Positions 18,452 to 29,628 are shown, numbered from the stretch's first letter. The stretch is 64,000 bases of DNA from Campylobacter concisus (GCF_003048775.2 NZ_CP049272.1:1116001-1180000); one strand, 5' to 3'. The notes: generated by a model not told the origin, from the sequence alone. Numbers and translations: made by a program.

Positions 18452-19420
18452 CTAAGACCTTTTATATCTATTTTGGCTTGAGCAGTGAAGCGAGCCATTT
18501 TGACGCACAAAAACTAGCGAATTTACACCGATGACCTTCCTATCTGGAAGCGCACGAGCTAGTAAATTTAGTACCTTTTCATCGTTTTCGTCATTATATG
18601 TTGGCACGATCAAGGCACCATTTATAAAGATGAAATTTGCATAGGTGCAGCCAAGCCTTTTGCCATCATAAAATTTAGGCTTAGGAAGTGGCAGAGCAAG
18701 TAGCTTAAAGCCAGTTTTTTTAAGCTCATCTTCCATCATTTTAAGCTCATCAAAGTGCTCATCACTCTTGTCATCGCAAGCTGCGTAAGCTATCGTATCA
18801 GGCGTGATAAAGCGCGCTAAAGTGTCGATGTGGCTATCTGTGTCATCGCCTCTTATAAAGCCATTTTCAAGCCAGATGATACGCTTTAAGCCAAATAAAT
18901 TTTTTAGTTTTTCTTCGATCTGCTCTTTGCTAAGCGCTTTGTTTCTATTTTCATTTAGCAGGCATTTTGAGGTGGTTAAAAGCACGCCATCTCCGTTAAA
19001 CTCGATGCTTCCGCCCTCTAGTATCATATCAACTGGCTCAAGCTTAGTTTTATAAATTTTAGCCAGCTCCAAATTTATCGCATCATCTTTTGAACTCTTA
19101 AATTTACCGCCCCAAGCGTTAAATTTAAAGTCATAGCTCTTAACGCCGTCCTTGGTGCAAACGTCGATCATGCCGTAGTCTCTGATCCAAGTATCATTAG
19201 TCTCAAGCTTAACAAACTCTACATTTTTAAATTTTTTAAATCTATCAAAATTTGCCTCATCAGGGCAGATGAGCACCACCTTTTCATAGGGCGTAACAGC
19301 AGCCACAAGCTCCTCATAGCCCGCCAAAATCTCCTCTAAATAAGGCTCCCAGTCGCTCTTACTATGTGGCAGCGATAAAAACAAAAGCTCCTGCTCTTCC
19401 CACTCTGCATACGCTCTCAC
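18452..19420 (-). CDS. aguA: agmatine deiminase
   Basis: Converts agmatine to N-carbamoylputrescine and ammonia. The 322-residue enzyme of the guanidine-modifying superfamily shows NDTWIRDYG, EGGSIEFNGDG, the catalytic histidine in DSHIDTLARF, and the nucleophilic cysteine (about residue 313) in GSLHCSSQN close to the C terminus. It is a little shorter than plant and Pseudomonas enzymes. It overlaps the upstream small membrane gene by four bases and is followed two bases later by the CDF gene. With AguB it makes putrescine. Confidence 0.93.
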   Translation of the reverse strand: MRAYAEWEEQELLFLSLPHSKSDWEPYLEEILAGYEELVAAVTPYEKVVLICPDEANFDRFKKFKNVEFVKLETNDTWIRDYGMIDVCTKDGVKSYDFKFNAWGGKFKSSKDDAINLELAKIYKTKLEPVDMILEGGSIEFNGDGVLLTTSKCLLNENRNKALSKEQIEEKLKNLFGLKRIIWLENGFIRGDDTDSHIDTLARFITPDTIAYAACDDKSDEHFDELKMMEDELKKTGFKLLALPLPKPKFYDGKRLGCTYANFIFINGALIVPTYNDENDEKVLNLLARALPDRKVIGVNSLVFVRQNGSLHCSSQNRYKRS

Positions 19421-19662
19421 GCTCTCTCCTTGTAAATTTTATAAATTCCATATATCGTAATGATTATCCAAAAGACCTCTATCAAAAATGAACCGAGGTT
19501 AAAGTGCACAAAAAGCGAGATTATAAGTAGCACAGCACCTGCTAAATTTATTATCTGGTAGGCTAGATCGCGGCTATTTAGGCGGCCGATCTGAAGTAAA
19601 AAATAGCCCATTACGATACAAATCATCCCTAAAAAGCCGATGATCTGAAAAAGGTCGATCAA
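19417..19662 (-). CDS. small membrane protein, CBU_0592-like
   Basis: An 81-residue protein made of three hydrophobic helices, resembling the small CBU_0592-type membrane proteins of unknown role. It starts with TTG at 19662; AAGGA six bases upstream supports this. It overlaps aguA by four bases (start-stop overlap), so it is the first gene of the putrescine operon and may be translationally coupled to aguA. Whether it takes part in polyamine transport or is a bystander cannot be told. Confidence 0.75.
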   Translation of the reverse strand: MIDLFQIIGFLGMICIVMGYFLLQIGRLNSRDLAYQIINLAGAVLLIISLFVHFNLGSFLIEVFWIIITIYGIYKIYKERA

Positions 19663-19772
19663 ATTTTATCCTTTTTGCAAGCTTAAATTTAATGCAAGAT
19701 CATATCTAATTAGTTTTAAATTTATGATTATAAGATAAAATAACTCCATTTTTCAGATTGGATTAAAGTTTT

Positions 19773-20426
19773 ATGGATTTTGAGTTTATTGAGAAATTTT
19801 ATCCGCTTTATATTAAGGCTGGAGTGCTTACCTGTGAGATCGCCTTTTTAGGGATCGTTTTTTCTATTTTGATCGGTATTTTTTGTATGGCTGTGAAATT
19901 TTACAAGCTAAAATTTCTATCAAAAGTGATTGACTGCTACGTCGAACTCTCAAGAAATACGCCACTTCTTATACAGCTTTTCTTTTTATATTATGGCTTG
20001 CCAAAGCTTGGAGTGTCGATGAGCGGCTTTGCCTGTGCGGTCGCGGGACTTAGCTTTCTTGGAGGCAGCTATATGAGTGAGAGCTTTAGACTTGGCTTTG
20101 AGGCGGTTAGAAAGTCGCAGATAGAAGCGGGACTTAGCATCGCACTTAGCAAAAACCAGCTCTTAAGATATGTTATCTTGCCTCAAGCATTTAGCGTAGC
20201 AGTGCCAAGCATTAGTGCAAATATTATCTTTTTACTAAAAGAAACAAGCATCGTTAGCATCGTGGCACTCGCCGATCTAGTTTACGTCGCAAAGGATCTC
20301 ATTGGGCTTTATTACAAGACAGATGAAGCGCTTTTTATGCTGGTTATTAGCTATCTCATCATCATCTTGCCAGTCTCGCTGGTGCTTAGCTACATCGAAA
20401 AAAGGGTGAGAAATGCAAGGAGTTAG
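19773..20426 (+). CDS. polar amino-acid ABC transporter permease 1
   Basis: Inner-membrane permease of the HisM/GlnP type, 217 residues, about five helices. Motifs: VELSRNTPLLIQLFFLYYG near residues 55-75 and the EAA loop EAGLSIALSKNQLLRYVILP. ATG at 19773 is preceded by a promoter-like AT-rich segment (TAAGATAAAAT) about 40 bp upstream. It overlaps the second permease gene by 14 bp. It is the first gene of a four-gene unit ending in the CjaA-type receptor. Confidence 0.92.
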   Translation: MDFEFIEKFYPLYIKAGVLTCEIAFLGIVFSILIGIFCMAVKFYKLKFLSKVIDCYVELSRNTPLLIQLFFLYYGLPKLGVSMSGFACAVAGLSFLGGSYMSESFRLGFEAVRKSQIEAGLSIALSKNQLLRYVILPQAFSVAVPSISANIIFLLKETSIVSIVALADLVYVAKDLIGLYYKTDEALFMLVISYLIIILPVSLVLSYIEKRVRNARS

Positions 20427-21081
20427 TATTTTATTTGACACGCAAAATTTACTAAGACTCTTTGACGGTCTAGTCATTAGCACAGAAATTTCATTTATCT
20501 CTATCTTTATCTCTATAATCGGTGGCTTAGTGTTTGGCGTGCTTATGAGCATGAAAAACAAATTTATCTATTTTATTTTAAAAATTTGCCTAGAAATCGT
20601 TCGCATAATGCCTCAGATCGTTTGGCTATTTTTATTTTATTTTGGTGTCAGTAAGGCGTTTGATATTCACATTTCAGCATTTACAGCCTCACTCATCGTC
20701 TTTAGCTTGTGGGGAATTTTTGAAATGATGGACATCGTGCGTGGTGCAATAACATCAATACCAAAACATCAATTTGAATCAGCCGCATCGCTTGGACTTA
20801 GTAAATTTCAAATTTACTCTCACGTCATTATCCCACTTGCCACAAGAAGGCTAGTGCCTGGAGCTGTAAATTTACTAAGCCGTATGATAAAAACAACCTC
20901 TATCGTCGTACTAATCGGCGTTGTAGAGGTGGTCAAAGTCGGTCAGCAGATCATCGAGCGAAATGTATTTACAAATCCTATGGCACCATTTTGGATATAC
21001 ACGCTCATATTCTTTTTATATTTTGCGATCTGCTATCCAGTCTCAAAACTATCAAAAAAACTAGAAGAAAAATGGAGTTAA
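20413..21081 (+). CDS. polar amino-acid ABC transporter permease 2
   Basis: Second HisM/GlnP-type permease, 222 residues. It has EIVRIMPQIVWLFLFYFG and the EAA loop ESAASLGLSKFQIYSHVIIP, similar to but distinct from permease 1, so the pair likely forms a heterodimeric pore. The start overlaps the end of permease 1 by 14 bp. One base separates its stop from the ATPase gene. Confidence 0.92.
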   Translation: MQGVSILFDTQNLLRLFDGLVISTEISFISIFISIIGGLVFGVLMSMKNKFIYFILKICLEIVRIMPQIVWLFLFYFGVSKAFDIHISAFTASLIVFSLWGIFEMMDIVRGAITSIPKHQFESAASLGLSKFQIYSHVIIPLATRRLVPGAVNLLSRMIKTTSIVVLIGVVEVVKVGQQIIERNVFTNPMAPFWIYTLIFFLYFAICYPVSKLSKKLEEKWS

Positions 21082-21082
21082 A

Positions 21083-21820
21083 ATGAGCGAAAACATATTA
21101 GAACTTAAAAAAATAAATAAATTTTATGGAGAGCTTCACGCCTTAAAAGATATAAATTTAGAGGTAAAAAGCGGTGAAGTGGTCGTGCTTCTTGGACCAT
21201 CGGGCTGTGGCAAAAGCACAACTCTTAGATGTATAAACGGCCTTGAGAGTATCGCAAGTGGCGAGATAATAATTGATGGTGAAGTGATTGATGCTAAATT
21301 TAATGATTGGCAAAGGATCCGCCAAAAGGTCGGCATGGTCTTTCAAAGCTACGAGCTTTTTGATCACATGAATGTTATAGATAACGTCCTTCTTGGACCT
21401 TTAAAGGTGCAAAAAAGAGATAGAGCCGAGGCTGAAAAAACCGCTGATATGTGGTTGAGCAAGGTTGGACTGCTTGATAAGAAATTTGCCTATCCAAAGG
21501 AGCTAAGTGGCGGCCAAAAGCAGCGTATAGCTATAGTAAGAAGCCTTTGTTTAAACCCTGAAATTATGCTATTTGACGAGGTTACGGCTGCGCTTGATCC
21601 AGAGATCGTTAGAGAAGTGCTTGACGTGATACTAAATTTAGCCAAAGATGGAATGACGATGCTAATAGTTACCCATGAAATGAGCTTTGCGAGGTCGGTT
21701 GCAAACAAGATCGTATTTATGGACGCTGGGGCGATCGTGGAGATCAGCGAACCAGAGGAATTTTTTACCAACCCAAAGAGCGATCGCGCGAAGAAATTTC
21801 TAAATTTATTCTCGTTTTAG
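21083..21820 (+). CDS. polar amino-acid ABC transporter ATPase (GlnQ-like)
   Basis: ATP-binding subunit, 245 residues, the normal GlnQ size. Walker A GPSGCGKST (residues 38-46), Q-loop VFQSYELFDHM, signature ELSGGQKQRIAI, Walker B MLFDEVTAALDPE and switch histidine VTHEMSFARSVA are intact. It drives import through the two upstream permeases. Confidence 0.93.
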   Translation: MSENILELKKINKFYGELHALKDINLEVKSGEVVVLLGPSGCGKSTTLRCINGLESIASGEIIIDGEVIDAKFNDWQRIRQKVGMVFQSYELFDHMNVIDNVLLGPLKVQKRDRAEAEKTADMWLSKVGLLDKKFAYPKELSGGQKQRIAIVRSLCLNPEIMLFDEVTAALDPEIVREVLDVILNLAKDGMTMLIVTHEMSFARSVANKIVFMDAGAIVEISEPEEFFTNPKSDRAKKFLNLFSF

Positions 21821-21913
21821 AAAAAATAAGAGATAATTTGCCGTTTTTTCAAAATGCGTTTAGAGCGAAATTTTAACGCTCTTATTTATTTAACTTTTTT
21901 ACAAGGAGAAAGA

Positions 21914-22774
21914 GTGAGAAAATTTAAATTTTTCTTATTAGCATTAATCGCTACCGTCTTTCTAACGGGTTGTGGTAATGACAAAGGTGCCGACACGGCA
22001 AAAGCTGCTTCAAACGAAGCTGATGCGATCGCAAAGATCAAAGAGCGCGGATATGTAAGAATTGGCGTTTTTAGCGACAAACCACCATTTGGCTATGTCG
22101 ATAAAGACGGCAAAAACCAAGGCTATGATATTTACTTTGCAAAACGTATCGCAAAAGACCTACTAGGCGATGAGAGTAAGGTAAAATTTGAGCTAGTTGA
22201 GGCTGCTGGTAGAGTTGAAGTTTTAGTAGCTGATAAAGTAGATATCACGCTTGCAAATTTTACAAAAACACCTGAGCGCGCACAAGTTGTTGATTTTGCG
22301 CTTCCATACATGAAGGTTTCACTTGGTATCGTAAGCCCTGAAGGTGCGGTGATAAAGAGCATCGATGAGCTAAAAGACAAAACCCTAATCGTAAATAAGG
22401 GCACAACCGCAGACGCGTTTTTTACAAAAAATTATCCAGACATTAAGCTTGCAAAATACGACCAAAATACTGAAACATTCGCAGCTTTGGTTGATAAAAG
22501 AGGTGCTGCACTAGCGCATGATAACGCCCTACTTTTTGCCTGGGCGAAAGAGACTCCAGGTTTTGTTGTAGGCGTTGAAGCACTTGGTGATGTGGATGTT
22601 ATAGCACCAGCTGTTAAAAAAGGCAACAAAGTTTTACTTGACTGGCTAAATAATGAGATCATTGAGTTAGGCAAAGAAAATTTCTTCCACAAAGACTATG
22701 ATGCTACACTAAAACCGATCTACGGCGACAGTGTAAATCCAGAATCACTTGTCGTTGAAGGTGGCAAACTCTAA
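21914..22774 (+). CDS. cjaA: CjaA-type cystine/amino-acid-binding lipoprotein
   Basis: Receptor of the ABC importer, anchored as a lipoprotein. From the GTG at 21914 (AAGGAG six bases before) the protein has 286 residues, with a lipoprotein signal ending LTGC so that Cys20 is the lipidated residue. The mature part matches what I remember of C. jejuni CjaA closely: RIGVFSDKPPFGYVDKDG, NQGYDI, KYDQNTETFAALVDKRG and DVIAPAVKKG. CjaA binds cysteine/cystine and is a surface-exposed immunodominant antigen in C. jejuni. The in-frame ATG at 21854 is rejected because it would bury the signal peptide. Last gene of the operon. Confidence 0.9.
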   Translation: MRKFKFFLLALIATVFLTGCGNDKGADTAKAASNEADAIAKIKERGYVRIGVFSDKPPFGYVDKDGKNQGYDIYFAKRIAKDLLGDESKVKFELVEAAGRVEVLVADKVDITLANFTKTPERAQVVDFALPYMKVSLGIVSPEGAVIKSIDELKDKTLIVNKGTTADAFFTKNYPDIKLAKYDQNTETFAALVDKRGAALAHDNALLFAWAKETPGFVVGVEALGDVDVIAPAVKKGNKVLLDWLNNEIIELGKENFFHKDYDATLKPIYGDSVNPESLVVEGGKL

Positions 22775-22781
22775 AAATTTA

Positions 22782-22803
22782 ATGGCGTAAATTTTTACGC
22801 CAT
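22782..22803 (+). terminator. terminator after cjaA
   Basis: Ten-base inverted repeat ATGGCGTAAA / TTTACGCCAT with a two-base loop, seven bases after the stop codon, followed by CTCTCTATCTTTT. Confidence 0.85.
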
Positions 22804-23139
22804 CTCTCTATCTTTTAAATTTAACGAATACACTTGTGAAGTTTTTTACCGGTAGGTTACACTGCATAAATTCCACAAAGGGCGGATATCTTACATGTCT
22901 GAGCAGTAAGCTAGTAGGCGAGCTCCTTGCAATAATGAGCTATTTTTAAAAAAGAATGCCGACATTAGATATAGGCTACTTGTGGATTTAAATTACATTA
23001 TCCGCATGAAGGTTCAAAAAAGCTAAGATGCATGTTTTTGATAAATTTAAATTACAGATAGTATGTATGCAGAGAAAAATCCGCGAAAGCTAGGCAAGAA
23101 AGATAGATCTTAGTTTTTGAATGTCTAAATAAAATTTTA
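22804..23139. other. gene-free stretch, possible gene remnant
   Basis: About 336 bp between two terminators. No reading frame with a good start is visible. On the minus strand a 43-codon open stretch (about 22820-22950) reads like protein (RSSPTSLLLRHVRYPPFVEF) but has a stop directly upstream and no start. I cannot assign it to a family; it may be a degraded gene end or chance. Confidence 0.35.
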
Positions 23140-23177
23140 AAAGGCATTTTGGAGTAAATTTAGCCCAAAATGCCTTT
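23140..23177. terminator. terminator after the phosphomannomutase gene, usable on both strands
   Basis: A 13-bp perfect inverted repeat (AAAGGCATTTTGG / CCAAAATGCCTTT) with a 12-base loop lies just beyond the minus-strand stop at 23183; the minus-strand tail is TTTTAAAATTTTATT. Confidence 0.85.
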
Positions 23178-23182
23178 GCAAG

Positions 23183-24550
23183 CTACATTAAGCTCTTTAG
23201 TAGATTTGTTACTTTTTGCTCGATCTCTTCTAAAAATTCCTTGCTCTTTGCCTCAAATCTAGTAACAATAACTGGCGTTGTATTTGACGCGCGTACCAGC
23301 GCCCAGCCATTTTCAAACTGAATCCTTATACCATCAATATCAATGATATTTTTTATCTTTGGCAGGTCGCAACTCTCATTTTTCACACAATCTTTTAGCT
23401 TGGCAACTATCTTAAATTTAGCCTCATCAGTCGTCTTTACCTTGATCTCATCGGTGCTAAAGACAAGTGGCATCTTATCAAGCTCGCCATCAAGGTCAAA
23501 GCCCTTGTGAACTAGCTCAAGCACCCTCATCATCGCATAAAGCGCATCGTCAAAGCCAAAATAGCGCTCTTTAAAAAAGATATGACCACTCACTTCAGCC
23601 GCAAGATCTACGTTTAGCTCTTTCATCATCTTTTTTATATTGCTGTGCCCAGTTTTCCCCATAAAAACTTCGCCGATCTTTGCGATCTCATCATACATAT
23701 TTTGCGAGCATTTAACCTCACCAAGCACCTTTGGATGTTTCATATTTAGAGCATAAAGATATGCTAGTTCATCGCCTTTTATATCTCTTTTTGGCGTTAT
23801 CACGGCGATCCTGTCGCCATCTCCGTCAAAGCCAAATCCAAGGTCAAATTCTTTCTTTTCGATAAGAGAAAATAGCTCTTTTAAATTCTCTTTTTCACTT
23901 GGATCTGGGTGGTGATTTGGGAAATTTCCGTCTGGATCTTCATATAAAATTTTTGCATTTAGTCCAAGAGCCTTGACGATGGGCACCAAGCTCACGCCAA
24001 CAGCACCATTTGCGCAGTCGATGACAAAGGGCTTTTTGAAATTTTTAAGCTCACTAAATTCTTTTACAAAAAACTCAACATATTTTTCTAAGATATTAAA
24101 TTTCTCACAGCTATCATCGTCTGCGATCTCTAAATTTGAGGCGATTATCTCGTTCACCTTATCTTTTAAAATTTGCAGATCTTTGCCAAAAAAGCTATCT
24201 TTTTTGATAGTGATCTTAAAGCCGTTGTACTCTTTTGGGTTGTGAGAGCCCGTGATCATGATATTTGCGTCGAAATAATCAGCATAAACGCTAAAGTAGC
24301 CAATAGGAGTTGGAAGTAAGCCGATGTTGTAAATTTTAAAGCCACCAGCCTTGTTTAGACCACTTAGTAGATACCTAAAAAGCGTGCTGGCACTAAGTCT
24401 TGCATCAAAGCCAACACTTAAAGTTTTTACGCCAAATTCGTTAAATTTCTTACCCAAAGCATAGCCGATGGCCTTGACGCTATCTTCTGTCAAGTCTTTC
24501 TCAAAAATACCGCGGATGTCGTATTCTCTAAAAATTTCATCATATTTCAT
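23183..24550 (-). CDS. phosphomannomutase/phosphoglucomutase
   Basis: Moves the phosphate between C6 and C1 of mannose or glucose, feeding sugar-nucleotide synthesis for surface polysaccharides. The 455-residue protein has all four functional sites of the alpha-phosphohexomutase family: phosphoserine loop MITGSHNPKEYNG with Ser102, metal loop GFDGDGDRIAV, sugar-specificity loop EVSGHIFF, and the phosphate-binding loop RASNTTPVIVTRFEA near the C terminus. The EVSGH form is that of bifunctional PMM/PGM enzymes such as AlgC. It stands alone, ending at a strong terminator. Confidence 0.93.
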   Translation of the reverse strand: MKYDEIFREYDIRGIFEKDLTEDSVKAIGYALGKKFNEFGVKTLSVGFDARLSASTLFRYLLSGLNKAGGFKIYNIGLLPTPIGYFSVYADYFDANIMITGSHNPKEYNGFKITIKKDSFFGKDLQILKDKVNEIIASNLEIADDDSCEKFNILEKYVEFFVKEFSELKNFKKPFVIDCANGAVGVSLVPIVKALGLNAKILYEDPDGNFPNHHPDPSEKENLKELFSLIEKKEFDLGFGFDGDGDRIAVITPKRDIKGDELAYLYALNMKHPKVLGEVKCSQNMYDEIAKIGEVFMGKTGHSNIKKMMKELNVDLAAEVSGHIFFKERYFGFDDALYAMMRVLELVHKGFDLDGELDKMPLVFSTDEIKVKTTDEAKFKIVAKLKDCVKNESCDLPKIKNIIDIDGIRIQFENGWALVRASNTTPVIVTRFEAKSKEFLEEIEQKVTNLLKSLM

Positions 24551-24649
24551 TGTAAATTCTCCCTAAAAGAAAGCAAAATGATACAAGAATAAATTTAAAA
24601 AGGAGTAAATAATTTTATAAATTTAGTGAGGCTAAAGTTTAAATATAAA

Positions 24650-24675
24650 TTCGAGCTAGAAGGCTCTAGCTCGAA
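24650..24675 (-). terminator. terminator of the groE operon
   Basis: Perfect 11-bp inverted repeat TTCGAGCTAGA / TCTAGCTCGAA with a four-base loop, eight bases after the groEL stop; on the minus strand it runs into TTTATATTT. Confidence 0.85.
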
Positions 24676-24683
24676 AAGGGCTA

Positions 24684-26649
<1,966 letters not shown>

Positions 26650-26657
26650 CTGCAGCC

Positions 26658-26918
26658 TTATTTTAAAACGCCTAAAACATCGTCGATGTTTAAAACAAGA
26701 TATGTTTTATCATCTAAATTTATCTCAGTGCCACCGTATTTTGCAAATACAACTTTATCGCCAACCTTTACACCCTCTACCTCAGCACCAACTGCTTTTA
26801 TTTCTCCGCTTAAAGGTTTTTCTTTTGCGTTATCAGGTATAATAATGCCCGAAGCTGTGGTTTTTGTCTCCTCTACGCGTTCGACTAGAACACGCTTGCC
26901 TAATGGTTGAAAGTTCAT
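26658..26918 (-). CDS. groS: co-chaperonin GroES (Hsp10)
   Basis: The 86-residue lid of the GroEL chamber. It begins [19 protein letters not shown], has the mobile loop [16 protein letters not shown] that contacts GroEL, and the [14 protein letters not shown] roof segment. AAGGATG lies six bases before the ATG. First gene of groES-ydhR-groEL. Confidence 0.97.
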   Translation of the reverse strand: MNFQPLGKRVLVERVEETKTTASGIIIPDNAKEKPLSGEIKAVGAEVEGVKVGDKVVFAKYGGTEINLDDKTYLVLNIDDVLGVLK

Positions 26919-26945
26919 TGTTCATCCTTTTGGTTTAATTGTTTT

Positions 26946-26972
26946 TTAGCACTCTTTATTTTTGAGTGATGA
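26946..26972 (-). promoter_or_regulatory. CIRCE operator (HrcA-binding site) of the groE operon
   Basis: TTAGCACTC, nine bases, GAGTGATGA. The left arm is exact against the CIRCE consensus (TTAGCACTC-N9-GAGTGCTAA) and the right arm matches at seven of nine. It covers the predicted transcription start 28 bp before the groES ATG, so bound HrcA would block initiation; heat would relieve this. Confidence 0.9.
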
Positions 26973-26973
26973 G

Positions 26974-27003
26974 ATCCTAGCACTTTTTTCTAAAAAAGTC
27001 AAT
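26974..27003 (-). promoter_or_regulatory. groE promoter
   Basis: On the minus strand TTGACT (27003-26998) is followed after 18 bases by TAGGAT (26979-26974). The start point would fall around 26967, inside the CIRCE operator. A real -35 box is rare in Campylobacter, where most promoters have only a T-rich upstream stretch. Confidence 0.7.
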
Positions 27004-27084
27004 AATTTATAGTTAAATTTTATTAAAACTTTAGTCACTTACACTAAAGTTTTATGATATGTAAAACTAATATAAAGGAAATTT

Positions 27085-29628
27085 ATGAAAAAAATAGCCT
27101 ATTTAGTAGCAGCTTTGGCGCTGATAATCCTTTGCATTTTTGGCTTTATCTTTAGCTCTTTTGGCAATAAATTTATAGCCAGCAAGATAGAAAAAGAAGC
27201 ACTTGCTCGCGGTATCGATGTGAAATTTAAAGATTTTAGCTTAGGATTTAGCACGCTAAATTTAGAAGCGACCGTGATGAATGCCATAAATTTAAGGGCA
27301 AGTGGCGAGCTTTCACTGCTTGCTCAAAGCATGAACTTAAACATAGATATAGACGCCGACAAGTCGAAGGCTAGCAAGCTTGGATTAAAAAAAGATGTCG
27401 CACTTAAAGCAAACATAGCTGGTAAATTTAGCGACTTCAAGCTAACAGCAACTGGCACGGCGATTGGCTCAAACATAAATTTAAACGCAAATTTAAAAGA
27501 CTACCTGCCAAAAGCTCTAAATCTTGATGCTAAAAATATCGAACTCTCTGAGATATCAGCTCTTGCTAAAAAGCCAAATTTAGCTAGCGGTAAGCTTGAT
27601 CTAACGAGCAGTATGCAAGGGGTTGATGAGAAAAATGAGCCGATCATTAACGCTCAAATTTTAGCAAGCGGTGCAACGATAAACAAAGAAATTCTTAAAA
27701 ACGAATTTGGGCTAAATTTAGCAAAAGATATAAGTTTTAAAGGCGGCGTAAATGCTAAATTTGCAAATGAAAAAGTGAGCGCAAAAACCCTTATCATCGC
27801 ACCTGAAGCTACTTTAAAAGCAAATGAGACGATCTATGATCTAACTAGTAAAAATTTAAAGAGCGACTTTTTGCTAAACGTGGCTGATCTTGCCCTTCTT
27901 GGCAAGCTTTTGGGGCAACAACTAAGTGGCTCTGTGGACGCAAACGGCGAAATTACAATGCAAGAAAATGCCCTTCAAAACCTAAAAGCTGAGATAAACG
28001 GCCTTGGCGGCAAGATAAATGCAAATTTTGATAGCAAAAACTTAGCCCTAAATGCAACTAGCATCAAGCTAAAAGAGCTTCTAGCGCTTGCCTTGCAGCC
28101 TAGCTACGCAGACGGGCAGATAAATTTAAACGCAAATTTTAGCGGCTTTGACGAGCTAAAAAAGCTTGCTGGCGAGGCTAAATTTGAGATAAAAAACGGT
28201 CTTATAGATAATGGTCTTGTAAAGCTTAAAAACGCAGCTAAATTTGAGCTAAAAGGCGGCGCCACCGCAAAAGGTGAGCTTGTAAATTTTGACGCAAACG
28301 TGCTTAGCGACCTTGGCGAGCTAAAGGATATAAAGGGCGTTTTTGACCTAAAAAATAACCAAATTTTTAGCAAATTTGCCCTGCTCATTAGCGACCCTGA
28401 GAAATTTAAAGCGGTTAGCGGCTTTGAGGTTGGCTCAAAGATGGTGCTTGCAGGCGATGTGAAGGTCAAAGAGAGCAAGATAGATGAGCTAAATTTAGGC
28501 GGCGATGCCTTTGCTGGCAAGCTAAACGCTACTATAAAAAATGAAAATTTTGATCTTAGCCTAAAAGAGGCGCAGTTAGGAGAGATCTTGGCACTTAGTG
28601 GCAACGACAGGCTGGCAAACGCTAAGACAAACGTCCAAGCAAAGGGGCAAAATATCTTTAGTAAAACCCCAAGCGTCGCCGCAACGATCGCTTTAAATGA
28701 TGGTAAATTTAACGCCGCAGCACTTAGCAAAATGCTTGATAAAAAATTCCCTGAAAATGAGAAATTTAGCTCAAATTTGAGCCTAGACTACAAAGGCGAC
28801 ATGGCAAAATTTAGTGGCGACTTTCTTAGCTCGCTAGCTGATATAAAGGGCATAGACGGCAGCTTTGACGCGGGCAAAAGCACGCTAAACTTAAAGCTTC
28901 AAGCGATAGTTTCAGAGCTAAATAAGCTTGCATTTTTAGCTGGCCGCGAGCTTCACGGAAAATTTGCAGCCCTCATAAAGGCAAATGGCAAAGTGGACGA
29001 CCTTGTAGTAAAAGCCACTTCAGATGATCTATTTAAGGGCAAACTAGAGGCAAACTACAAAGGTGGCGCGCTTGATGCGGTGCTAAAAAATTTTGAAGTC
29101 AAAGGGCTAACGCAGACTTTGGGGCTAGATCATCTATATGACGGCAACGGCGATGCTAAATTTGACTACGAGACAAAGCAAAAGCTCGGCAAATTTGACA
29201 TCTTGCTAAAAGAGGGTCACCTAGCCAGCACAAACCTCACAAACAATATAAAAACTTTCACCGGCAAGGACATCACAAAAGAGATTTACAAAGACGGCAA
29301 AATTTACGGCGATATAAAGGGCGATAATGTCGTTTTCAACGTAAATTTAAGCTCACCAAAAAGCGACATAAAGGTTGCAGGCGGCACTTATAATACCGCC
29401 ACAAAAATGCTTAACGCGCCGCTTGTTTGCAGGCTTGAAAAGACCGATCTAAATGTTAAAATTTCAGGCACGACAGACAAGCTAAAATACGACGTCAGAT
29501 CGCAATATCTTGAGAATAAGGTCAAAAAAGAGATAGGTAGATTTTTAGATAAAAAGCTTGGCAAAGACGATGAAGGCACAAGCGGCGAAAAGCAAAATTT
29601 AAAGGGGCTTTTAAGGGGGCTATTTTAG
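27085..29628 (+). CDS. AsmA/TamB-like periplasmic protein
   Basis: A large 847-residue protein with one N-terminal membrane anchor (about residues 4-27) and a long periplasmic part made of repeated amphipathic beta strands (many LNLNANL, LKANIAG and FDANVL type segments). This is the architecture of AsmA-like and TamB-like proteins, which form hydrophobic grooves that carry phospholipids between the two membranes. The start after the membrane anchor, DVKFKDFSLGFSTLNLEA, fits AsmA-type N termini. AAAGGAA precedes the ATG. Family placement is from architecture and composition, so the exact subfamily is uncertain; role in lipid transport is inference. Confidence 0.72.
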   Translation: MKKIAYLVAALALIILCIFGFIFSSFGNKFIASKIEKEALARGIDVKFKDFSLGFSTLNLEATVMNAINLRASGELSLLAQSMNLNIDIDADKSKASKLGLKKDVALKANIAGKFSDFKLTATGTAIGSNINLNANLKDYLPKALNLDAKNIELSEISALAKKPNLASGKLDLTSSMQGVDEKNEPIINAQILASGATINKEILKNEFGLNLAKDISFKGGVNAKFANEKVSAKTLIIAPEATLKANETIYDLTSKNLKSDFLLNVADLALLGKLLGQQLSGSVDANGEITMQENALQNLKAEINGLGGKINANFDSKNLALNATSIKLKELLALALQPSYADGQINLNANFSGFDELKKLAGEAKFEIKNGLIDNGLVKLKNAAKFELKGGATAKGELVNFDANVLSDLGELKDIKGVFDLKNNQIFSKFALLISDPEKFKAVSGFEVGSKMVLAGDVKVKESKIDELNLGGDAFAGKLNATIKNENFDLSLKEAQLGEILALSGNDRLANAKTNVQAKGQNIFSKTPSVAATIALNDGKFNAAALSKMLDKKFPENEKFSSNLSLDYKGDMAKFSGDFLSSLADIKGIDGSFDAGKSTLNLKLQAIVSELNKLAFLAGRELHGKFAALIKANGKVDDLVVKATSDDLFKGKLEANYKGGALDAVLKNFEVKGLTQTLGLDHLYDGNGDAKFDYETKQKLGKFDILLKEGHLASTNLTNNIKTFTGKDITKEIYKDGKIYGDIKGDNVVFNVNLSSPKSDIKVAGGTYNTATKMLNAPLVCRLEKTDLNVKISGTTDKLKYDVRSQYLENKVKKEIGRFLDKKLGKDDEGTSGEKQNLKGLLRGLF

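Noticed and set aside
21854..21913. ATG start for the CjaA-type lipoprotein
   Set aside because: It would add 20 residues before the lipoprotein signal; the GTG at 21914 has AAGGAG upstream.
28104..28730. 208-residue open frame on the minus strand opposite the AsmA-like gene
   Set aside because: Shadow of the real gene, low-complexity Ser/Leu/Phe composition, no start signal.
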